From: Cryptomeria japonica
Lineage: Eukaryota; Streptophyta; Pinopsida; Cupressales; Cupressaceae
DNA length: 64,000 nt
Reading direction: 5' to 3'
Assembly: GCF_030272615.1 (NCBI RefSeq)
Contig: NC_081412.1
Coordinates: 698,536,656 to 698,600,655, forward strand
Shown: positions 57,088 to 64,000 of the stretch, piece after piece
Layout of the letters: each line of letters opens with the position of its first letter
How positions within the stretch are numbered: position 1 is the stretch's first letter
Notes under the pieces: generated by a model
Database searches by the model: none
What the model saw: only the letters and a program-made list of their open reading frames with translations
Told to the model about the DNA's origin: nothing
Position numbers and translations under genes: made by a program

Positions 57088-58244
57088 ATCACTTCTGATT
57101 ATTCATGGTTATATCTGAAAATTGGCTTCCTTGATTACATTTCCATGTTGATCTTTTGCAAAATTTTAGAGGTTAATTGCATAAAAACCCTAAAATTTCT
57201 TTTTAGTAATTAAGCTTGTGAAATATTTAATTGTTAATGCTTGTTTCAGATCTGCCCTTCTATTACAAATTATCAATTCATATTTGTGCTTTGATTTTGA
57301 AAATTAAGTGGTTAAGTGTCAAAACCCTAATTTTTGAAACCCTCTTGATTCAACCTTTGTCCGACAATTTCACTAATCAGAACATCTCCAAATCAGCTGT
57401 AACTTTGGATTCCGCAATAAAATCACAATATCTTTCATCCCTGAAAATTTGGAAAAAAGTTGCGAGGACCGTGTGCACTCCGAGCGCCATCGTCCCCGAC
57501 ATTTTTTTCGAAATTTTGGGAGCGAGATCTTACTGTATTTTCCTGCTAAAATCCAGAATTTTGGCTGATTTTATCAATTTTAACACCTTCAAATTTACAG
57601 TCAAAGTTGGTCTTGTGATTGCTTGGATTAAGGCTTTTAAACATTCAAAAATCATTGAAACTGAAATTTTGTGTCAAAATTGTGTTCTTACTGTCCTAAA
57701 TCTGAAAAGTGTGTTGCATTCATTCGAAATTTCAGTGCTTTATTCAAATTCTTACAATTTGTGACTTTTGAAATTAAATGTTTAATTACAACAACTTTAA
57801 TTTCCGCTTTCAAAATTGAATTTTGCGTGAAATTGAGTCAATTCTTAAATTTCAAAACTTGCATTGCTTTTGACATTCCCTCTAAAATCATAAAATTCAA
57901 AATTTTAGTTTCCCTCTCTTTTTCAAAATTCAAATTTTGCATTTTTCGACAATCTTGGTAGGGTTCAATTTCGAGATTGCAACTTTAATTTGGCCTATCT
58001 ACAGATCGTAAAATCACTCAATTTTTTCAGATTAGCTCTAAAATCATCATAAATTTCATCCCTGCAAATTTCGAAAAAAGTTGCTGGGACCGTGTGCACT
58101 CCGAAGCGCCACGGTCCCTGACATTTTTTCTGAAATTTCGGGAGATTGTCCTGATTGTATTTAACAGCTTAAATCCAGAAGATTGGCTGATTTTACTGAA
58201 AATTGCTACCTCTAAATTCAAAACTTTCTCTCTCTTTCTAGTGC
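57088..58244 (+). other. Element L leader with duplicated palindromic module
   Basis: No coding domain. A module of about 80 bp occurs twice, near 57440-57530 and 58065-58145. Each has gaaaaaagttgc, then a ggaccgtgtgcactccg and gcgcca dyad, then gacattttttc. ORFs across it are low-complexity Phe/Ile/Lys-rich and look fortuitous. Confidence 0.6.
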
Positions 58245-59627
58245 ATGAGTTTTACAACAATAAGCCCTACTTACACTATTCCCGTTAGACAAAGCCGTAG
58301 AATTAAGTCTTTCCGAAGTTTAACTACTGAGGAGATGGAACCTAATTTGAATAGCCTTTTTAACGAGGACATGGGTAATTCCTCTAATCCTCCTAATGAT
58401 GAAGAATCTCTCCATGAGATTTCTGAAGAACAAATTTCGAAATTGGATAACCAATTTGACGATTTTCGACAATGGATGTCTCAAGAATACCCCGATAGTC
58501 AAGCTCTTCCTTTAATTGAGGGTCTAAAACGTATGCTTCAAAGTGATAAGAATGGAATTGATATTTTGCGTGGTATTGCACACATTGTGGATTCGAATGT
58601 GATGCCTATGAAGAGTTGTGCTGAAAATTTGGGTTATACACAACCTCCTACTCAAGACAATCATTCTATTCCTTTGACGACTCCTATTGCTAGTATACCT
58701 ACTTTTACATCAAACATAATGACTACTTCAATACAAGACATTCCTCCTATGATCACCAGTCATGGGGGCAATCCCTCTTCTTCAATCAACCCTCTTCCTT
58801 CATTTAATCCGACTTCTTCATTCATTCCTTCAATGAGTGTTCTTATTACATCTTCACAAATGAACATGACGCAAGGGGGCAATTCATTTAATCATTCCAT
58901 TCCTCCTTGTAGTGTTCCTCCTGTCCAATCATCTCCTATGACTAATTATCATAGAGTCCCACCACCTTACTCTTTGCCTTCTTTCAATAACATAACACCT
59001 CCATCTCAATCTAACACATCTAATATGAATTCTTCGACTGAAGCGACCATTAACAATCTTGCACAAACTGTCTATTCTTTACAGCAACAATTTGCCTCTA
59101 TGAATCAATCTAAGTTTAGTGTGCCCACATTTGATGTTGCGAGCCCACTTTCTCTTGATATTGTTCGAGCTATTCCCCCTAAACATGTTGAAATTCCGCA
59201 TTTGGAGCTTTATAATGGTAAAGGTGATCCTCTAACACATGTTAAGACTTTTCAAACAATATGTACTGATTTTGCTTATGACCAAAGGTTGCTTGCAAAA
59301 CTGTTTACTAGAACATTAAGAGACAAAGCCCTACAATGGTATTGCTCGTTGCCTTCCTATTCTATTACTTCTTTCGAACAACTTGCAAATGCTTTCATTC
59401 AACAATTTCAAAACAATATAAGTCCTAAAGTTACTTTGATTGATTTAATGCATTGTAAACAAGGTGTTAAAGAAAAAGTGACTGATTTCATTGGTAGATA
59501 TAAGCATTTGTATGCTCAAATTTCTTTTCTAGTGCCTGACAATGATATTCAAAGAATCTTTATTTCTAATTTACAAAAAGATATCCGAGACAAACTTCTG
59601 TTTTCTGAGTTTACTTCTTTCCAATAG
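58245..59627 (+). CDS. Element L gag, ending at a single TAG
   Basis: 460 codons from ATG at 58245. The N-terminal third is acidic, the middle is Ser/Pro/Asn/Thr-rich and likely disordered, and the C-terminal part (from about residue 295) is the retrotransposon-gag core. That core includes HLELYNGKGDPLTHVKTF, DKALQWYCSLPSYSI, SFEQLANAFIQQF and VTDFIGRYK. It stops at TAG 59625-59627, inside what should be continuous gag: the next frame is in phase and carries on the same domain. So either CAG became TAG or the stop is read through. The protein would form the particle. Confidence 0.75.
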   Translation: MSFTTISPTYTIPVRQSRRIKSFRSLTTEEMEPNLNSLFNEDMGNSSNPPNDEESLHEISEEQISKLDNQFDDFRQWMSQEYPDSQALPLIEGLKRMLQSDKNGIDILRGIAHIVDSNVMPMKSCAENLGYTQPPTQDNHSIPLTTPIASIPTFTSNIMTTSIQDIPPMITSHGGNPSSSINPLPSFNPTSSFIPSMSVLITSSQMNMTQGGNSFNHSIPPCSVPPVQSSPMTNYHRVPPPYSLPSFNNITPPSQSNTSNMNSSTEATINNLAQTVYSLQQQFASMNQSKFSVPTFDVASPLSLDIVRAIPPKHVEIPHLELYNGKGDPLTHVKTFQTICTDFAYDQRLLAKLFTRTLRDKALQWYCSLPSYSITSFEQLANAFIQQFQNNISPKVTLIDLMHCKQGVKEKVTDFIGRYKHLYAQISFLVPDNDIQRIFISNLQKDIRDKLLFSEFTSFQ

Positions 59628-61670
59628 TTGTGTGCAACTCTTCACAATTATCAACTGACTGTGAGTCAAATGGAACAATCACATCCTATGGCTCCGAGTG
59701 ATAAGGGTGATAGCAGTCAACAACCGTTTGGGAAGTTTAAACCGAATAGAGATTCCATCAAATTCAATGAAAACATCATTAACAACAATGTGAATGCAAC
59801 ATCAGGTGTGCCTCCTATTTCTAAATTTTTCAAGAAAGAAAGAAAGTATACTCCTTTGAATGAATCATTGCATAGTATTATGAATAAGTTATTGGAAAAA
59901 AATGTTCTTACTCTTCCTCCTATAAGGCAAATTGATCCTGCAAAGATTACTTCACCCTATTTTGATAACAAAGCTTTTTGTCAATTTCATCGTCAGCCTG
60001 GGCATGATACTGAAAAATGTTTTTCTTTAAAGGGTAAAATTCAAGATTTGATTGATAATAATACTAATTCTGTTTCTGGAGTGAACGATAAAGGCAATAC
60101 ATCTGTAGCTCCTCCTAATCAAAATCTTCAGATTTTCACTGATCCATTACCTTCTCATACCTCTAACGCAATTGAGGCTAATGATTCCTCTCTCTCATCT
60201 GATGGTCTTGTGTCTATGACTCCGAATGTGATTAACTTTGTAGAGCAGCAAGAAAACCCTAAAGAACCTTCCATCACATTTGATTCTAGTGAAACCATTA
60301 GGGCACCTGATGGTCCTTTATACATAGTTGCAAAAGTCAAGAATACACCTTGCCGTGGAGTGCTTATTGACCCTTCTTGTATGGTTAATGTCATTACTGA
60401 AGAATTTATTTTTACTTTGCAATTGAATCAAGTGATCTATGATGAAACAAATGTGGTTGTGAAATTATTTGATGCATTTTCTTCTCCTACAATTGGTTCT
60501 ATTACATTACCTATTGAGGTCCATAACAAATCCCTTGATGTGAACTTTGCTATTATTCCATCTTCCGAACAATTTCGTGTGAAGCTTGGCTATCCTTGGC
60601 TATCTTCCATGAAATCTATTGCTTCTCCTATTCATAAGTGTTTGAAATTTCCCCATAATGGTGAAGTTGTTACTGTCAATCATAGTCTCTTTAAACCAGC
60701 TGAAAGAACTTCTAGCGTTCCTCTTGATTACTTTTGGCCTAAACAATTCCAATCTCTTCCTCCGCGAAATGATCATCTTTTCAAATCTTATCAAAAGTGG
60801 AAAACAGATATGATCCTATCTCTAAGTGAACCTAGAACACCTAAACTTGATATCCCTATCATTCTTGAGAAGGAAGTTCTTCCTTTGAAAGATAAAACTA
60901 ATGTCTTTCCTCAAGAAGATTCCCAACCCATCCCTATGGATGTGACTATGCCTATATCTAATAAACTTCCTAAAAGTAGACCTATCCCTCCTCGTCATAA
61001 TGGACTTGGTCTCCTTCCTAAACCAAAAATTCCTCCTTTATATGGAGCAGTTCCTCCTCCTTCCTCTTATGGAGAGAAGAGACCTTCCTTTTCTCCTATT
61101 ATTCAACCTAAGAGACCACAACCTAAACACCCAAGTGGTAAGGATGAGAACATTCCTCCTCCTCAATCTTCTCAACTTCCTACTAAGACTAGACGAAATC
61201 GTTCTGCACGCGAACGTCGACGAAAGCGTCGTCTTAGAGCTCAAGCAGCTGCTTCTCAAACTTTGCAATCTCCAAAAACACCTTCAACAAGCATTATTCC
61301 ATTTTCTCCAAAATCTCCAAAACATAAGATGCATGATGGTCTTGATCCTGTGCGAGTTAAAGACCCTATCTTTATAAATCTTGATGATGATATAAATGAA
61401 AATGTTATTCATGATGCAAATGTTACTCTTGTTCATTCTGATAGTGAATATGAACTTGTTGATATTGATAACCATTTATCTAATGAATTTTCTAAAGCAC
61501 TTATCCTAGCTCCTAGACAAGAACACTGTGGCTTGGGATATGAACATAGCCCTTGTTTGGATCTTGTGATAGCTCCATCTGCTATTTTGGATGTTCCTCC
61601 TCTAGCGTGTTCCCTGCCTTCCCGAAACATTGATCAGCAAGATCGGGGGGTAGATGACGTGCTAGACTAG
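59628..61670 (+). CDS. Element L second frame: gag end, zinc-finger-like motif and altered retropepsin
   Basis: 680 codons in phase with the previous frame; no ATG is needed if the TAG is read through. Residues about 116-130 show FCQFHRQPGHDTEKCFSL, the C-x2-H-x4-H-x4-C form common in Athila/Tat gag. Around residue 245 the protease block reads GVLIDPSCMVNVI, where Pro-Ser replaces the usual Gly/Ser-Gly after the catalytic Asp. It is followed by HKCLKFPHNGEVVTV as in real gypsy proteases. The rest is Pro/Ser-rich, with a basic RRKRRLRAQAAASQ patch near residue 530. There is no RT. Probably not an active protease. Confidence 0.7.
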   Translation: MCATLHNYQLTVSQMEQSHPMAPSDKGDSSQQPFGKFKPNRDSIKFNENIINNNVNATSGVPPISKFFKKERKYTPLNESLHSIMNKLLEKNVLTLPPIRQIDPAKITSPYFDNKAFCQFHRQPGHDTEKCFSLKGKIQDLIDNNTNSVSGVNDKGNTSVAPPNQNLQIFTDPLPSHTSNAIEANDSSLSSDGLVSMTPNVINFVEQQENPKEPSITFDSSETIRAPDGPLYIVAKVKNTPCRGVLIDPSCMVNVITEEFIFTLQLNQVIYDETNVVVKLFDAFSSPTIGSITLPIEVHNKSLDVNFAIIPSSEQFRVKLGYPWLSSMKSIASPIHKCLKFPHNGEVVTVNHSLFKPAERTSSVPLDYFWPKQFQSLPPRNDHLFKSYQKWKTDMILSLSEPRTPKLDIPIILEKEVLPLKDKTNVFPQEDSQPIPMDVTMPISNKLPKSRPIPPRHNGLGLLPKPKIPPLYGAVPPPSSYGEKRPSFSPIIQPKRPQPKHPSGKDENIPPPQSSQLPTKTRRNRSARERRRKRRLRAQAAASQTLQSPKTPSTSIIPFSPKSPKHKMHDGLDPVRVKDPIFINLDDDINENVIHDANVTLVHSDSEYELVDIDNHLSNEFSKALILAPRQEHCGLGYEHSPCLDLVIAPSAILDVPPLACSLPSRNIDQQDRGVDDVLD

Positions 61671-62405
61671 TTACATTAGCATAGCAGATTCTCTCCTCCT
61701 CTATCGTTACTTCTTCTATGTGTTATCCTCATTCTTCTATTTGTTGTCCTTAGTGTTGTCTACTTGAGGACGATGCAAAGCATTGAGATCTCTTTTGGTC
61801 TCTCTCATGTTGACTCAAAAGACACATGTGTTCCCTTCTTCTAGGTGACCTTCCTTGATTGGGGAATGAAGAACAATTATGCATAAATACATATGATATA
61901 TATACATGAACTATCATACAGCATACTGACCCCGAGGAAAGCGAAGTCACCTCGTGCTTTGTGTTTTGTGTCTATTATCCTTGGGTTTATCTCACACTTG
62001 GGGGCTAAATCTTTGTGATAACGTGCTCCTTTCCTTCCTTATTTCTTATGTGTATCACTACGTTAAAACAATCACCCCCGTTGAGGTGTGTGCGATCGCT
62101 TTAACGTAGGGGGGCATACACCCTGTCTATCCTTTCGCGATACTTGAAAATTTCAAAATTTCTTGGCGAACTTAGCTTTGCCTTGAAAATTTTTGGTATT
62201 TTTCTTGCATGACTCATAGTGAGGGAACCTTACTACTGACAGTCATGGTTCTCCCTCGTGATCTTCCCTTTTACGTTGTCAATCGAAGTCATAAAATCCT
62301 TAGTCCACTGGGGGCTTGGTGTATCTTGCCTCCTTGATGTGGTGAAAGTCTTTCAATGTTGTTTCCTTGTACTTTACTGGAAGTATGAGCATACATACTC
62401 CCGCT
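61671..62405 (+). other. Element L 3' non-coding region
   Basis: No ORF of note. A tract gggggctaaat near 61993 repeats the word that abuts the 3' LTR, so a second polypurine tract is possible. Confidence 0.55.
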
Positions 62406-62420
62406 AAAGTGGGGGCTAAA
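62406..62420 (+). promoter_or_regulatory. Polypurine tract of element L
   Basis: aaagtgggggctaaa directly abuts the 3' LTR. The ct interruption is unusual, but position and G-run fit. Confidence 0.7.
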
Positions 62421-63674
62421 TGTAGCGTCCTAAAATTGTGACACTTGCAATTTTGACTGCATTTCAGTCTTCACGATGGTGACGCAACATGCAACCTGAA
62501 TGGAGACCCCGAAACCTGATTATGACACTGAAAACTGCATTTTCTAGCACCCTGGCCTGAACCTCCTTGCACCCTGCTGTCCCGGGAGGTGGGACCAGAG
62601 CGCCCAGCGCCCTGGTCCTTCAGAACCAGGGCGCTCAGCACCCTGGTCCCCCAGGACCATGGCGCCCAGCGCCCTGGTCCCTGGGCCTATTTTGGGCCCG
62701 GTCTCCTAAGGGGTCTCGGGTCTTTTTGTTTGCAATTTGGAAATTAACTTTCCTGGTCGGCCTAAGGTCGGGAAAATCAGTCTTTTAACCCTAATTGGCA
62801 AGTATATAAACTACATTTTCCTCTCCCATTTAGGTAAGAAGGACATATGTGTACAAGCGTGGAAACTATACTCGAGCATTCAAGCATTCATTCCAAGTCT
62901 CCATTCAAGGCTAAGTGTTGCATTCAAGACAAGGATTCAACCATTGAAGAGGAGATCACATACTACATGCTACATACAACATACGACATACAACAAACAA
63001 CAACATCTAAACCTTCGCACATAAGGATACAAACATCCTTAGAACAAGGTATTAGTACTTGTTTTACATTACAGTCATTTACATTTACAGCATTGCTCAT
63101 TTCTTGGTTAATTCCAAAACCGGGGTTTGACCTAAAGGCAAACCCCTAATCCCTAACCCCCCAATCGTCTTCGCTTTTTTGTGTGTAGGTTGCAGGTACG
63201 CGGCTGAAATTGAAGATCTGGAATCCTTGTGCAGAGACGAACAGATCCCCCTTCGTTTCGTGGATTTTTCGGAGGACCGTGGTGCCGGGCGCCATCGTCC
63301 TGGCAACTTTTGCTCAAATTTGCAGGACAGCGCCGTATCGACATTTTACTGCTAATTCCAGGTCTACAGCTTCATACTGTATTCCTATCTCAGTTTATAA
63401 GCGAATCTTTGTCACTTTCTATGCATTCCTAGCTTAATTCTTCTATCAACATTCTTTACAAAAGAGGGTAGCCTTGCTGTCATAACCCTTGAAACTCATT
63501 TAGCATCCAATCTTGCATTGCATGGGATTGGATCTTGTGGGTTTCAACCCCTCTTTTGAATGTAAAGTCTCTCCCCTAAGTGAAATCATCAACCCTAGTG
63601 AATCTCCCTTCTCTCTCCTTGGAGTTGGAAGAGGGGAGAGCAACTAGGGTTCGATCGCGATTTTCCGCTTTACA
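62421..63674 (+). repeat. 3' LTR of element L
   Basis: 1254 bp, same length as the 5' LTR. By eye about 35-40 differences, almost all transitions. It carries the same three tandem palindromes (about 62590-62684) and a TATA box near 62802. Confidence 0.92.
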
Positions 63675-63679
63675 GGAAG

Positions 63680-64000
63680 TAAATGCTATATTAGAAGAGA
63701 TGAGTATATTGGAAAATTTTATCCTAGAAGTGATGAAAGAATATTTCTTGGTTATTCATCTAAGAGAAAGGCATATAGGTGTTTTAACAAGAGATTGCAG
63801 GAAATTGTTGAGAGTACAAATGTGAAAACTGATGAACAGTTTAGAGGAACTTCAAGGTATATAGACTCTAAACTGGCAACAAAGATACTAACAAATGAAC
63901 ACACACCGGTATAGAATGAAGATCCAGTTACACCAGTATCATGTAAAAATTCCATTGTAACTAAAGAACAACAACAAACAAAGACACCTCGGTATGTAAG
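63680..64000 (+). pseudogene. Element C integrase tail and linker, cut by window end
   Basis: After L the C frame resumes with KCYIRRDEYIGKF, SDERIFLGYSSKRKAYRCFN and the acidic linker, reaching KTPRYVR at the window edge. One TAG near 63913. RT and RNase H should lie beyond position 64000. Confidence 0.85.

Larger units (their letters stand above)
55812..63674 (+). mobile_element. Element L, gypsy-like non-autonomous element (gag and protease-like only)
   Basis: ggaag is duplicated at 55807-55811 and 63675-63679. The two LTRs are both 1254 bp. The 5.4-kb interior has a leader, a gag frame, a second frame with zinc-finger-like and altered protease motifs, and about 750 bp of non-coding DNA. 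RT, RNase H and integrase are absent, with no remnant. Gag and protease similarity places it near the Athila/Tat gypsy group. It is the youngest layer in this part of the window. Confidence 0.88.
51327..64000 (+). mobile_element. Element C, Ty1/copia retrotransposon of F's family, running past window end
   Basis: The 5' LTR starts TGTTGGTATT at 51327 after ataag (51322-51326, presumed TSD). Its 3' end lies outside the window, so the duplication cannot be confirmed. The interior follows gag-protease-integrase and breaks off in the linker before RT. It holds a solo gypsy-type LTR and element L. Confidence 0.88.

Noticed and set aside
57231-57961. ORFs of 177 and 96 codons in the leader of L
   Set aside because: Low-complexity Phe/Ile/Lys/Ser translation of AT-rich leader containing the duplicated dyad; no domain.
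62567-63437. ORFs in the 3' LTR of L, also present near 56127-56822
   Set aside because: They occur because the two LTRs are near copies; they overlap the TATA box and palindromes and have no domain.

Overview
The window reads as heterochromatic, repeat-built DNA from a large-genome seed plant. A conifer or other gymnosperm is my guess, at low confidence, because no host gene is present to settle it. I find no host gene I can name, no tRNA or rRNA gene and no CRISPR array. Nearly everything is retrotransposon, mostly decayed Ty1/copia elements of one Sirevirus-like group (tRNA-iMet-type primer sites, several polypurine tracts each), plus Ty3/gypsy elements and one LINE. Element letters A-L are mine. 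Many boundaries are fixed by target-site duplications (TSDs) read directly from the sequence.

Layout. 179-2354: 5'-truncated LINE with a 12-bp TSD; it carries a long extra ORF downstream of the RNase H fragment. 2480-12441: copia LTR A, split by complete copia B (2908-11930, TSD ctata), whose 3' LTR holds a solo gypsy-type LTR (9076-10573, TSD gtatg). 13959-33582: copia E (TSD ccttg), a four-deep nest: a minus-strand solo LTR (about 17800-19036), then minus-strand copia F in its reverse transcriptase (19688-32122, TSD actta), then minus-strand element G in F's 3' LTR (20205-26091, TSD ataag). 35609-36042: probable solo gypsy LTR. 36346-38968: truncated copia I. About 38969-40990: LTR-like block J. 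About 41000-42290: element H, related to G. About 42300-43600: decayed copia K. 44146 onward: gypsy D, with a solo copia LTR in its leader (45496-46994, TSD ttcat). D is interrupted after its protease by copia C (51327 to window end), which contains a solo LTR (54000-55221, TSD gtaag) and a gypsy-like gag-only element L (55812-63674, TSD ggaag).

How it works. B, E, F and C are gag-protease-integrase-RT-RNase H elements, all disabled by stops, frameshifts or catalytic-residue changes. G, H and L have LTR ends but no RT or integrase, so they would need enzymes supplied by relatives. The points most worth a second look are: (1) the LINE's third ORF, and its apparent similarity to the second ORF of the unrelated LTR element G; (2) G's coiled-coil plus five-zinc-knuckle protein; (3) a hairpin with a C-rich loop just before the 3' end of every copia LTR here, whose stem covaries between families; (4) palindromic modules at the LTR starts and in element L.
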